A DNA stretch of 64,000 nt from Microbacterium rhizomatis (GTDB lineage Bacteria; Actinomycetota; Actinomycetes; Actinomycetales; Microbacteriaceae): NCBI RefSeq assembly GCF_008710745.1, contig NZ_VYSA01000002.1, positions 1,116,001-1,180,000 of the forward strand, given 5' to 3'. This document shows positions 36,077-44,612 of this stretch, piece by piece. The position numbers were made by a program, and so were the translations under genes. Under the pieces are notes generated by a model. The model ran no database searches. It saw only the letters and a program-made list of their open reading frames with translations, and was not told the DNA's origin. Position 1 is the stretch's first letter. Every line of letters begins with the position of its first letter.

Positions 36077-36937
36077 TCAGTCGGCACGAGAGACGCGATC
36101 GCGGCGCGCTCCGATCACGCGGCACACCACGTAGATCGCGAACGAGATCGTCGTGATGTAGGGGCTCACCGGCAGGGTGCCCATGATCGCAAGCAGAATG
36201 CCTCCGACCGCAGAGACGAACCCGAAGACCGTCGCGAGCACCGGCACCGACAGGGGCCCTGATGCGATCCGCATCGCCGCGGCGGCAGGCGTCACGAGGA
36301 GGGCCATCACCAGAAGCGCACCGATGATGTGCACGCTGACGGCGACGATGAGTCCCAGCAGCAGCATGAACGAGAGCGATACCGCCGTCGTGGGGACCCC
36401 GCGGGCGGCGGCGGACTGCGGGTCGAGCGAGTCGAAGCGCAGCGGGCGCCAGATCAGGAGGATGCCGATCAGCACGAACGCGCTGATCACGATGAGCCAG
36501 CCCAGCTGGCCGCTCTGCACCGAGACGATCTGGCCGGTGAGCAGGCTGAACCGGTTCGCGCTGCGTCCGTTGTACAGAGACAGGAACAGGATGCCCAGCC
36601 CGAGCCCGAACGGCATGAGCACGCCGATGATCGAGTTGCGGTCGCGGGCCCGGGCGCCCAGCCAGCCGATGAGTGCGGCCGCGATCAGCGAGCCGATGAT
36701 CGATCCGGTCACCACGTCCACGCCGATCAGGAGGGCGGCGGCGGCCCCTGCGAACGAGAGCTCGCTGATGCCGTGGACCGCGAACGCCATGTCGCGCTGC
36801 ATGACGAACACCCCGACGAGCCCCCCGACCAGGCCCAGCACCGCTCCGGCGATCACCGAGTTGGAGACGAGCGCGAGGATCGCGCCGTAATCGGCGAGGC
36901 CGCCGAACATCGCGGACGAGACGTCGTCCCAGTTCAT
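36077..36937 (-). CDS. znuB: ZnuB, zinc ABC permease
   Basis: 286 aa, eight to nine helices of the ABC-3 family (AVLGLVGGLVGVFVMQRDMA, FAVHGISELSFAGAAAALLI, LMLLLGLIVAVSVHIIGALL, LLVTPAAAAMRIASGPLSV). ATG 36937 overlaps the znuC stop by 4 nt. 195 bp then separate it from zur; I see no feature in that gap except GC-rich DNA. Confidence 0.93.
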   Translation of the reverse strand: MNWDDVSSAMFGGLADYGAILALVSNSVIAGAVLGLVGGLVGVFVMQRDMAFAVHGISELSFAGAAAALLIGVDVVTGSIIGSLIAAALIGWLGARARDRNSIIGVLMPFGLGLGILFLSLYNGRSANRFSLLTGQIVSVQSGQLGWLIVISAFVLIGILLIWRPLRFDSLDPQSAAARGVPTTAVSLSFMLLLGLIVAVSVHIIGALLVMALLVTPAAAAMRIASGPLSVPVLATVFGFVSAVGGILLAIMGTLPVSPYITTISFAIYVVCRVIGARRDRVSRAD

Positions 36938-37746
36938 GAGGCCGCCTCGTCGTGGTGGTGGTGGGATGCCTCGGCATCGGGCGCTCCGACCACGACGAGC
37001 CGATCACCGGCTCGGAGCACGAAGACGCGAGCGCCGTACAGATCGGTGAGGACGTCGGAGCGCAGCACCTCATCCGGTGCGCCGAGCGTGAACCGTCCGT
37101 TCGCGATGTAGAGGATGCGGTCGACCAGCCCGAGTACTGGGTTGATGTCGTGAGTCACCAGGAGCACGCCGGCCCCGGATTCGCGTCGATGGCGATCGAT
37201 GAGGCCGACCACGGCCTGCTGGTTCGCAAGATCGAGGCTCGTGAGCGGCTCGTCGCACAGCAGCAGACGGGGGTCGTCGGCGAGCGCCTGGCCCGTGCGG
37301 AGCCGCTGCTGCTCGCCGCCGGACAGGAGCCCCACCGGCCGGTCGGCGAAGCCCCGCGCACCGACAGCGTCGACGAGCGCGTCGACGCGCGCGGCATCGC
37401 CTCTCCGCGGGAAGGGGAGCCCGAAGCGGTGGCCGTCCACGCCCAGCGCGATGAGGTCGCGCCCTCGCAGCGACGTGTCGCGGGGCAGCGGGCGCGCCTG
37501 CGGAATGTAGCCGATCCGGCGGTTGCCCGGTCGCTGCACGGGCTCGCCGAGCGCGGTGATCGAGCCGGCGCTGAGACGCTCGAGGCCGAGGATCGCCCGC
37601 AGCAGGGTCGTCTTTCCGGAGCCGCTCGGGCCGAGCACGGCGATCAGCTCGCCGGGCGAGACCGTCAGATCGAGCCCGCTCCACAGCTCACGGTCACCGC
37701 GACGCAGAGCAGCGCCCGCGATCTCGAGCGGGTTCGACCCGCTCAC
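36934..37746 (-). CDS. znuC: ZnuC, zinc ABC ATPase
   Basis: 270 aa from GTG 37746 (GTGA overlap with znuA stop). Walker A AVLGPSGSGKTTLLRAILGL, signature LLSGGEQQRLRTGQALADDP, Walker B LLLCDEPLTSLD, and the switch His in LLVTHDINP. The C-terminus ASHHHHDEAAS is His-rich and could bind zinc. Confidence 0.94.
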   Translation of the reverse strand: MSGSNPLEIAGAALRRGDRELWSGLDLTVSPGELIAVLGPSGSGKTTLLRAILGLERLSAGSITALGEPVQRPGNRRIGYIPQARPLPRDTSLRGRDLIALGVDGHRFGLPFPRRGDAARVDALVDAVGARGFADRPVGLLSGGEQQRLRTGQALADDPRLLLCDEPLTSLDLANQQAVVGLIDRHRRESGAGVLLVTHDINPVLGLVDRILYIANGRFTLGAPDEVLRSDVLTDLYGARVFVLRAGDRLVVVGAPDAEASHHHHDEAAS

Positions 37747-38696
37747 GCCCCCAGCGCCTTGGCGAGCTGATCGATGTTCCCCTGCATCCATCCAAGATAG
37801 GTGGTGCCATCGGGGAGGATCTCCGAGAACTTCAGGACCGGGATGCCGGCGGCGCCCGCGGCGTCCTCCACCTGGGTGGTCTCCGCCCCCGCCGCTTGGG
37901 CGTTGGTGATCACGACCTTCACCTCACCCGAGGAGAGGACTCGCAGCGCGTCCAGAAGCGTCGCGGGCGGTACGTCCTGGCCTCCCTCCACCGCCTCGCT
38001 GAATGCGCTCGGTGTCGCGTTCTCGAGCCCCGCGGCATCCGTGAGGTAGAGCGGCAGCGGTTCGGTGACGAACACCCGCGCCCCCGCGTGGGTGCGGGCG
38101 ATGGTCGCCAGGCTGTCTTCGAGGGCGGCGGTGCCGTCCGCGAAGGTCTTGGCATTCTGCGTGAACTCTGCGGCTCGCGCGGGATCGAGCGAGCCCAGCT
38201 GCTGCGCGATGGCCTCGGCAAGCAGTCCCATCGTGGCCGGGTCGTAGAAGACGTGCTCGTTGAAGCCCTCGAGGTGGTCGTGCGCGTGATCGGCATCGTC
38301 GGTGTGCGTCGAGGTGTCGTCGTCGGCCGGCCACTCCGGCGAGAGCTGTGCCGCAGTGATGACCGGGGCCGTCGTACCCGATGCCCCGACGAGCGCGTCG
38401 AGGAACGGGTCGTAGCCGCCGCCGTTCTCGATGAGCAGGTCTGCGCGCTGCACCTTCAGCTGGTCGCCGGCGCTCGGCTCGAATTCGTGCGGGTCCTGCG
38501 CGCTCGAGGCGATGAGTGAGGTGACGGTGACGGCGTCACCACCGACGGCCTCGGCGATCTGCCCGTACACGTTGGTGGAGGCGACGACGCTCAGCGTGCC
38601 GGCCGTCGAACCCGCGGGTGAGGCGGTGCCGGAGCATCCCGCCAACAGGGTTGCGAATGCTCCGAGTGCGGCGAGGACGGTCGCTTTTCGTGCCAT
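37743..38696 (-). CDS. znuA: ZnuA, zinc-binding lipoprotein
   Basis: 317 aa. Lipobox LLAGC near residue 21. Cluster A-I substrate-binding fold: VVASTNVYGQIAEAVGGDAV, the first zinc His in QDPHEFEPS, a flexible acidic/His loop DDDTSTHTDDADHAHDHLEG, the second His in NEHVFYDPATM, and Glu/Asp ligands later. ATG lies 6 nt after a TACAGT -10, so the mRNA is probably leaderless and directly under the Zur box. Confidence 0.95.
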   Translation of the reverse strand: MARKATVLAALGAFATLLAGCSGTASPAGSTAGTLSVVASTNVYGQIAEAVGGDAVTVTSLIASSAQDPHEFEPSAGDQLKVQRADLLIENGGGYDPFLDALVGASGTTAPVITAAQLSPEWPADDDTSTHTDDADHAHDHLEGFNEHVFYDPATMGLLAEAIAQQLGSLDPARAAEFTQNAKTFADGTAALEDSLATIARTHAGARVFVTEPLPLYLTDAAGLENATPSAFSEAVEGGQDVPPATLLDALRVLSSGEVKVVITNAQAAGAETTQVEDAAGAAGIPVLKFSEILPDGTTYLGWMQGNIDQLAKALGA

Positions 38697-38702
38697 ACCT
38701 CG

Positions 38703-38731
38703 ACTGTATGTCTAATGAGAACGATTCTCAA
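38703..38731 (-). promoter_or_regulatory. znuA promoter with Zur box
   Basis: The palindrome TGAGAACGATTCTCA (38716-38730; TGAGAA-TCG-TTCTCA on the minus strand) matches the Zur/Fur-type box. On the minus strand TTGAGA (38731-38726) and TACAGT (38708-38703) are 17 nt apart; the box covers the -35 and half the spacer. Repression by zinc-loaded Zur is strongly implied. Confidence 0.9.
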
Positions 38732-38755
38732 AATCAGGCCGGGACACCCAAGTGC

Positions 38756-40096
38756 TCAATCGAGGAGCAGCGCCGGCTCCTCGAGGATCGACGCGATGTC
38801 GGCGATGAACCGCGACACCCCGTCTCCGTCGACCACCCGATGATCGAACGATCCCGAGACGGTCGTCACCCAGCGGGGCCGCACCTCGCCGTCGACGACC
38901 CACGGCTTCTGCCGGATCGTGCCGAGCGCCACGATCCCGACTTCGCCCGGGTTGATGATCGGGGTGCCGGCATCCATCCCGAACACGCCGATGTTGGTGA
39001 TCGTGATCGTGCCGCCGGACTGGTCGGCGGGCGTCGTCTTGCCCTCGCGCGCCGTGATCGTGAGCTTCTCGAGCGCCCTGGCGAGGCCCTGCATGTTGAG
39101 GTCCTGCGCGTCTTTGATGTTCGGGACGAGCAGGCCGCGGGGGGTCGCCGCCGCGATGCCGAGGTTGACGTAGTGGCGCACGCGGATCTCGGCGCCGTTC
39201 TCGCCGTCGATCCACGCGGCGTTCACCATCGGCGTGCGGCGCACGGCCCAGATGACGGCCCTGGCCATGATCAGCAGGGGCGACACCTTCGTGTCGGCGA
39301 AGTCGGGCGAGGCCTTCAGCCGCTTGACGAGCTCCATCGTGCGCGACGCGTCGACGTCGGTCCACACCGAGACGTGCGGGGCGGTGTAGGCGCTGCGCAC
39401 CATCCCCGACGCCGTCGCCTTGCGCACGCCCTTGACCGGAATGGTCTCTTCGCGCTCACCGGCCGGGGGCGCGGGCACGGCCGCTTGCGGCCGGGGGGTC
39501 GTGATGGCGGCGGATGCGACGGGGATCGTCTCTTCGCGAACGGCGCCCCACTCCGGCGTCTCGATGTTGCGGAAGACGCTCGCCTGCGACGCGTGCTTGA
39601 CGACGTCGTCGCGGGTGATCTCGCCGGCGGCGCCCGTGGGCGTGACGTCGGCGAGGTCGACGTCGAGGTCGCGCGCGAGCTTGCGGATGGGCGGCTTCGC
39701 CGCGACACCGACGGATGCTCGCACCACGGCGGCCGCGGCGGGCTTGCGGCGGCGGAACTGGACGTGTCCGGCGCTGCCGTAGCCGACGAGCACGGCACCG
39801 CCGGTCTCTTCGGGCTCGGGCTGCACCTCGGGGACATCGCTCGCACCCCCGGCGCCCGCTCCGGCGATCGTGATGATCGCCGCGCCCACGTCGACCGTGT
39901 CGCCCTCGTTCGCGAGCAGTTCGCCGACGACGCCCTCGAAGGGCGAGGGCAGCTCGACGAGCGACTTCGCCGTCTCGATCTCGACGAGCACGTCGTTGAT
40001 CCCCACGGTGTCGCCGGGGGCGACGTGCCACGAGACGATCTCGGCCTCGGTCAGCCCCTCCCCGACATCGGGCAAATGGAACGTCTGGTCCGTCAT
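38756..40096 (-). CDS. bkdC: E2 acyltransferase of a 2-oxoacid dehydrogenase complex
   Basis: 446 aa from ATG 40096. Lipoyl domain with [20 protein letters not shown] and the lipoylated Lys in [15 protein letters not shown] (about residue 44). E3/E1-binding domain [20 protein letters not shown] (about 150), then the acyltransferase domain ending in the active-site [20 protein letters not shown]. One lipoyl domain and the E1 gene pair upstream suggest a branched-chain complex. Downstream 118 bp of E1beta contain a mobile inverted repeat. Confidence 0.9.
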   Translation of the reverse strand: MTDQTFHLPDVGEGLTEAEIVSWHVAPGDTVGINDVLVEIETAKSLVELPSPFEGVVGELLANEGDTVDVGAAIITIAGAGAGGASDVPEVQPEPEETGGAVLVGYGSAGHVQFRRRKPAAAAVVRASVGVAAKPPIRKLARDLDVDLADVTPTGAAGEITRDDVVKHASQASVFRNIETPEWGAVREETIPVASAAITTPRPQAAVPAPPAGEREETIPVKGVRKATASGMVRSAYTAPHVSVWTDVDASRTMELVKRLKASPDFADTKVSPLLIMARAVIWAVRRTPMVNAAWIDGENGAEIRVRHYVNLGIAAATPRGLLVPNIKDAQDLNMQGLARALEKLTITAREGKTTPADQSGGTITITNIGVFGMDAGTPIINPGEVGIVALGTIRQKPWVVDGEVRPRWVTTVSGSFDHRVVDGDGVSRFIADIASILEEPALLLD

Positions 40097-40127
40097 GCGA
40101 GATCCCTTCGTCGTCGTCGTCGTCTTG

Positions 40128-40198
40128 CGCGAGACCGGATAGACGCCACGAAAAGGTGACGAACGCACTCCGTCTCGTGGCGCCTATCCGGTCTCGCG
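40128..40198. repeat. Dispersed inverted-repeat element, copy 2
   Basis: Two 24-nt arms (40128-40151 and 40175-40198) match in 23 positions. The arms share CGCGAGACCGGATAGGCG with the element at 30422. The loop is the reverse complement of that copy's loop in 10 of 12 central bases, so the two copies lie in opposite orientations. It separates the E1beta and E2 genes. Confidence 0.85.
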
Positions 40199-40214
40199 GG
40201 AATTGGGATGCACA

Positions 40215-41261
40215 TCAGTAGGCCATCGCGCGGTCGACGGCTTCGAGGATGCGGTCGGCATCGGGCAGATAGAGCCCCTCGAGCTTCGCCGGGGGGAACG
40301 GGGTGTCGAATCCCGAGACGCGCAGGACGGGTGCTTCGAGCGCGTAGAACGCCCGCTCCATGACCGTCGCGGCGACCTCGCTGCCGAGCGACGTGAAGCC
40401 CGGCGCCTCCTGCGCGTAGACCATGCGCCCGGTACGGCGCACCGAGTCGAGGATCGGGCCGTAGTCCACCGGCGACAGGGACCGCAGGTCGATGACCTCG
40501 CAGCTCGTGCCCTCGGACTCGGCCAGCGCAGCGGCCTGCAGCACCGTCGCCACCATCGCCCCGTGCGCGACGAGGGTCACGTCGCTGCCCCTTCGGACGA
40601 TGCGGCTCGCGTGCAACGGAAGAGCCGGGGCCGAGGCATCCACCTCGCCCTTCTGCCAGTAGCGGCTCTTGGGCTCGAGGAAGATCACCGGGTCGTTCGA
40701 GCCGATCGCCTCCTGGATCATCCAGTACGCGTCGTTCGGGGTCGACGGGCTCACCACGCGGAGGCCCGGAGTGTGCGTGAAATACGCCTCGGGGCTCTCC
40801 TGGTGGTGCTCGATCGCGCCGATGTGCCCGCCGTAGGGAATCCGGATGACGACGGGCATCTGCAGCGCGCCCTCGTGTCGGTACGTGAGCTTGGCGAGCT
40901 GCGAGGTGATCTGATCGAACCCGGGATAGACGAAACCGTCGAACTGGATCTCGCACACCGGGCGGAACCCGCCCATCGCCAGGCCGATGGCCGTGCCGAT
41001 GATGCCGGACTCGGCCAGCGGCGTATCGATCACGCGCCGGGGGCCGAAGTCGGCCTGCAGGCCCTCCGTGACGCGGAACACGCCACCGAGCAGTCCGATG
41101 TCCTCGCCCATCAGCAGGACGCGGTCGGAGTCTTCCATCGCCTTGCGCAGCCCCGCGTTCAGCGCCCGGCTGAACGGCATGGTCGAGATCGCCGCCGATT
41201 CCTCGGCGGGCTCGGCGCCCGCCGTGCCTGTCGCTTCTCCCGTCGCCGCGTCGATCGTCAT
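40215..41261 (-). CDS. bkdB: E1 beta subunit of 2-oxoacid dehydrogenase
   Basis: 348 aa from ATG 41261 (ATGA overlap with E1alpha stop). Transketolase-like: MPFSRALNAGLRKAMEDSDR, LLMGEDIGLLGGVFRVTEGL, PLAESGIIGTAIGLAMGGFR, and the C-terminal IDLRSLSPVDYGPILDSVRR and ERAFYALEAPVLRVSGFDTP. Works with E1alpha on thiamine diphosphate. Confidence 0.92.
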   Translation of the reverse strand: MTIDAATGEATGTAGAEPAEESAAISTMPFSRALNAGLRKAMEDSDRVLLMGEDIGLLGGVFRVTEGLQADFGPRRVIDTPLAESGIIGTAIGLAMGGFRPVCEIQFDGFVYPGFDQITSQLAKLTYRHEGALQMPVVIRIPYGGHIGAIEHHQESPEAYFTHTPGLRVVSPSTPNDAYWMIQEAIGSNDPVIFLEPKSRYWQKGEVDASAPALPLHASRIVRRGSDVTLVAHGAMVATVLQAAALAESEGTSCEVIDLRSLSPVDYGPILDSVRRTGRMVYAQEAPGFTSLGSEVAATVMERAFYALEAPVLRVSGFDTPFPPAKLEGLYLPDADRILEAVDRAMAY

Positions 41262-42403
41262 GACGCTCCCTCCTCGAAGGATGCCTCGTACCCGGCGAGC
41301 CATTCGCGCTCCGCCTCGACGAGCGGGTGCGGCTCGGAGTACACGTTCTGGAAGATCTGCGCCGCCGGCAGTCCGCCGAGGCTCATCGTCCTCGTGCGCA
41401 CGTCGTCAGCGAGTGCCCTCGACTGCTCTTCCACGTCGGCGAAGAAGGCGTCGGAGGCTCCGCGGCCGCGCAGGAACACCCGCATCCGCTCGATCGGGTC
41501 GCGTCGCGCCCACGACTGCTCTTCCTCGGTGGTGCGGTACTTCGTCGGATCGTCGCTCGTCGTGTGCGCGCCCATCCGGTATGTCAGCGCCTCGATCGCC
41601 CGTGGCCCGCCGCCGGCGCGCGCCTCGTCGAGCGCGACCTTCGAGACGGCGTAGCTGGCGATCACGTCGTTGCCGTCGACCTGCACGCTCGGGATGCCGG
41701 TGCCCTCGCCGCGCCGGTACAGCGGTGACCGCGACTGCGTCGAGACCGGCACCGAGATCGCCCACTGGTTGTTCTGCAGGAAGAACACCTGCGGGGTCTG
41801 ATAGCTCGCCGCGAACACCATCGACTCGTGCACGTCGCCCTCGCTGGACGCGCCGTCGCCGTAGTAGACGATGACGGCCTCGTCGCGGTCGGGGTCGCCC
41901 GAGCCGCTCTTGCCGTCGAACGCGAGGCCCATCGCGAGCCCCGTGGCATGCAGCGTGTGCGCTCCGAGCACGAGCGTGTAGATGTGCGTGTTGCCGTTCT
42001 TGGGGTCGTACGGGTCCCACCCGCCGTGCGTCAGTCCGCGCATGACGCGGATGATGTCGACGAGGTCGACCCCGCGGATCATGCACACGACATGTTCGCG
42101 GTACGAGGGGAAGAGGTGATCCTGCGGGCGCGCGGCGCGGGCCGAACCCACCTGCGCGGCCTCCTGCCCGAAGCTCGGCGGCCACAGCGCCAGCTGACCC
42201 TGCCGCTGCAGATTCGTGGCCTCGCGGTCGAACGCGCGGATCACCGCCATGTCGCGGTAGAAGCCCTCGAGGTCGGCATCCGTGAGCGCATTCACGAGCG
42301 CGAGGTAGGGCTCCGCGGCCGGTGTGGGCGCGAGCGAACCATCGGCGGCCAGCACCCGGACGAGCCGGGGATCGTCGAACCCAGGATCTTGTAGCGACGT
42401 CAC
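41258..42403 (-). CDS. bkdA: E1 alpha subunit of 2-oxoacid dehydrogenase
   Basis: 381 aa from GTG 42403. The thiamine-diphosphate motif is YGDGASSEGDVHESMVFAAS with downstream VFFLQNNQWAISVP; the loop phosphorylated in animal homologs corresponds to YRMGAHTTSDDPTKYRTTEE. A TAGCGT box 6 nt before GTG suggests a leaderless start. Next to hisC; only 9 nt separate the two genes. Confidence 0.92.
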   Translation of the reverse strand: MTSLQDPGFDDPRLVRVLAADGSLAPTPAAEPYLALVNALTDADLEGFYRDMAVIRAFDREATNLQRQGQLALWPPSFGQEAAQVGSARAARPQDHLFPSYREHVVCMIRGVDLVDIIRVMRGLTHGGWDPYDPKNGNTHIYTLVLGAHTLHATGLAMGLAFDGKSGSGDPDRDEAVIVYYGDGASSEGDVHESMVFAASYQTPQVFFLQNNQWAISVPVSTQSRSPLYRRGEGTGIPSVQVDGNDVIASYAVSKVALDEARAGGGPRAIEALTYRMGAHTTSDDPTKYRTTEEEQSWARRDPIERMRVFLRGRGASDAFFADVEEQSRALADDVRTRTMSLGGLPAAQIFQNVYSEPHPLVEAEREWLAGYEASFEEGAS

Positions 42404-42412
42404 AGTCCCACG

Positions 42413-43537
42413 CTACCGTCGCCCCGAGTGACCTTCTGGGAGAGTCCGGACAACGGAAGCCGCGATCTGTAGGACCCTTTCCACAGACTCATGCTCGCCA
42501 ACGGATATACGCACCCCGTCGCCCGCGAATGGCCGCACGATCAGGCCCTCCTCGTCGAATGCTTCGGCGACCGCTGTCGCCTGGTCGCCTGCGGCCAGCC
42601 ACACGAAGTTGCCCTGCGCGTCGGGCACACGCCAGCCGATCTCACGCAGCCCCTCCGCCAACCGGTCGCGACGCTCCGCGATGACGCGCACGCGCTCGAG
42701 CAGCTCCGACTCCGCGGTGAGGCTCGCGAGCGCCGCTTCCTCGGCCTGCGCCGTGACCGACAGCGGGATGCTGGTGGTCCGCGCCGCATCGAGGATCCGG
42801 CGGTGCCCGATCGCATACCCGATGCGGAGCCCGGCAAGCCCGAACGCCTTGGAGAACGTGCGGAGCGCCACGACATTGTCGTGACCCGAGGTGCCGAGCA
42901 CCCGCATCCCGTCCACCGCGTCGGGAGCGGTTACGAACTCCGCGTAGGCCTCGTCGAGGACCACCAGCACGTCGCGCGGGACGGCGGCGAGGAACTGCTC
43001 GAACTCGGCGTGGGTGACGATCGGGCCGGTGGGGTTGTTCGGACTGCACACGATGATCACGCGCGTGCGATCGGTGACGGCGGCGGCCATGGCGGGGAGG
43101 TCGTGGCGCGCGTCGGCATCGAGGGGCACCTCGACGGGTACCGCTCCGGCGACGAGGGCGAGCCCGGGGTAGGCCTCGAACGATCTCCAGGCGTAGATCA
43201 CCTCGTCGCCGGGGCCCGCCGCGGCGAGGATGAGCTGCGCCAGGATCGACACGCTGCCCGCGCCGATATGGACTTCGTCGGGAGACACGCCGAATCGTGC
43301 ACCGAGGCGCTGACGGAGGCGGCCGGCCGTGGCATCCGGGTACCGGTTCACGGCCGCCGCGCTCTGGAGGGCGATGAGCACGCTCGGGAGCGGATCGAAC
43401 GGGTTCTCGTTGCTCGACAGCTTGTACGAATCCGACCCGGCCTGCTTGCCCTGGCGATAGGGCGGCAGCGCGGCGATCTCCGGGCGGATGCGTACGGGAG
43501 CATCGGGGAGAGAAGAGCGGTCTGGCGAGTCGGTCAC
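42413..43537 (-). CDS. hisC: Histidinol-phosphate aminotransferase (or aromatic aminotransferase)
   Basis: 374 aa from GTG 43537, with TAGACT 7 nt upstream (leaderless). PLP aminotransferase fold [46 protein letters not shown], and the PLP Lys in [19 protein letters not shown]. The family includes HisC2/PhhC-type aromatic aminotransferases, and it lies outside a his operon, so the substrate could be aromatic. It ends 9 nt before E1alpha. Confidence 0.88.
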   Translation of the reverse strand: MTDSPDRSSLPDAPVRIRPEIAALPPYRQGKQAGSDSYKLSSNENPFDPLPSVLIALQSAAAVNRYPDATAGRLRQRLGARFGVSPDEVHIGAGSVSILAQLILAAAGPGDEVIYAWRSFEAYPGLALVAGAVPVEVPLDADARHDLPAMAAAVTDRTRVIIVCSPNNPTGPIVTHAEFEQFLAAVPRDVLVVLDEAYAEFVTAPDAVDGMRVLGTSGHDNVVALRTFSKAFGLAGLRIGYAIGHRRILDAARTTSIPLSVTAQAEEAALASLTAESELLERVRVIAERRDRLAEGLREIGWRVPDAQGNFVWLAAGDQATAVAEAFDEEGLIVRPFAGDGVRISVGEHESVERVLQIAASVVRTLPEGHSGRR

Positions 43538-43582
43538 CCGCCCGAGTCTACGAGCGACCGGCCTGGACTTCTTGATGCGTCG

Positions 43583-43619
43583 TTGATACTGAACTGGTAT
43601 CTCGGTATCATTCTGGTAT
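43583..43619 (+). promoter_or_regulatory. Toxin-antitoxin promoter with GGTAT repeats
   Basis: TTGATA (43583-43588) and TATCAT (43606-43611) are 17 nt apart. The expected start base is the A of the antitoxin ATG at 43618, so the mRNA is leaderless. Three GGTAT units (43596, 43604, 43615) and an opposing ATAC (43586) make likely antitoxin binding sites overlapping the promoter. Confidence 0.75.
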
Positions 43620-43824
43620 GGCTATGACTCTTCGCCTTCCCCCCGAGCTCGACGCGCAGCTCGACGCCCTCGCGGCATCGAGGCACACCTCCAAGCACGC
43701 CCTTCTCATCGAGGCGGCCGACAGGTTCGTCTCCGGGCAGTCCAAGACGGATCGTGTCCTCTCTGCGGTCGACGAGGTGGGGGACCGCTATTCCGACGCC
43801 CTGACGCGCCTCGAGGACGCCTGA
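43618..43824 (+). CDS. RHH-type antitoxin
   Basis: 68 aa, [20 protein letters not shown] then [16 protein letters not shown]: a ribbon-helix-helix DNA-binding fold. The C-terminal part (about 40-68) is the probable toxin-neutralising segment. Its stop is followed by the toxin gene with no gap (the toxin start TTG is 1 nt on). Confidence 0.85.
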   Translation: MAMTLRLPPELDAQLDALAASRHTSKHALLIEAADRFVSGQSKTDRVLSAVDEVGDRYSDALTRLEDA

Positions 43825-43825
43825 G

Positions 43826-44212
43826 TTGGCGGAGGCGATCGACTACATCGAACCGGAGCAGGCTCATGCGGTCATCGACCGCCTCGGTTTCCAGGTCCGC
43901 GACGAAGGTCTGCTCCAGTCCGCCCTCGCACGAGCCTCGGCCGGCATGTTCGGTCAGGACGCCTACGAGACGCTCGAGCTCAAGGCGGCGGCGATGTTCT
44001 CGTCGCTCGCCCAGAACCACTCGCTCTTCGATGGCAACAAGCGACTCTCGCTGTACCTGACCTTCGCGTTCCTGAGGATAAACGGATACCGAGTCACCTT
44101 CACGAACGACGAAGCCTTCGATCTCGTGCTCGATGTGGCACAGAGCAAGATCGATCTCGACCGCATCGCCGAATTGATCCGTGATCATCTCGGCCCCCGC
44201 GTGGCAGACTGA
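43826..44212 (+). CDS. doc: Doc/Fic-type toxin
   Basis: 128 aa from TTG 43826. The catalytic motif HSLFDGNKR (about residue 67-75) is the Fic/Doc HxFx(D/N)GNKR core. Doc enzymes phosphorylate or otherwise modify EF-Tu. Length is normal for Doc. It starts 1 nt after the antitoxin stop, so their translation is linked. Confidence 0.92.
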   Translation: MAEAIDYIEPEQAHAVIDRLGFQVRDEGLLQSALARASAGMFGQDAYETLELKAAAMFSSLAQNHSLFDGNKRLSLYLTFAFLRINGYRVTFTNDEAFDLVLDVAQSKIDLDRIAELIRDHLGPRVAD

Positions 44213-44219
44213 CCTCACT

Positions 44220-44612
44220 ATGGGCTTCCTCATCCGCGTCGTCGTCAACGCATTCGCGATCTGGGTCGTGACCCTGATCCCCGCGCTCCAGGTCTCGGTC
44301 ATCGCCTTCCCCCCGGGCGAGACGCTCCAGCTCGTGCTCACGCTGCTGATCGTGGCGGCGATCTTCGCCCTCGTGAACACGATCATCGGCACTGTGATCA
44401 AGATCCTCGCCTTCCCGCTCTACATCCTCACGCTCGGGCTGATCTCGCTGATCATCAACGCGTTCCTCCTCTGGCTCACCGCCTGGATCACGGGCTTCTG
44501 GAACTGGGGCCTGCGGGTCGAGGACTTCTGGTGGGGCGTGATCGCGGCGATCATCATCTCTTTCATCAACTGGATCTTCGGCCTCATCCTCCGCCCCCGC
44601 CGGAGGGACTGA
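44220..44612 (+). CDS. YvlD-like (phage holin family IV-type) membrane protein
   Basis: 130 aa from ATG 44220, four membrane helices (LIRVVVNAFAIWVVTLIPAL, LTLLIVAAIFALVNTIIGTV, LILPFPLYILTLGL-like segment, VIAAIIISFINWIFGLIL). The pattern NTIIGTVIKILAFPLYILTL is typical of the PF04020 family, called phage holin-like but chromosomal. It is 7 nt past doc, and its last 29 nt overlap the convergent hydrolase gene. Confidence 0.82.
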   Translation: MGFLIRVVVNAFAIWVVTLIPALQVSVIAFPPGETLQLVLTLLIVAAIFALVNTIIGTVIKILAFPLYILTLGLISLIINAFLLWLTAWITGFWNWGLRVEDFWWGVIAAIIISFINWIFGLILRPRRRD

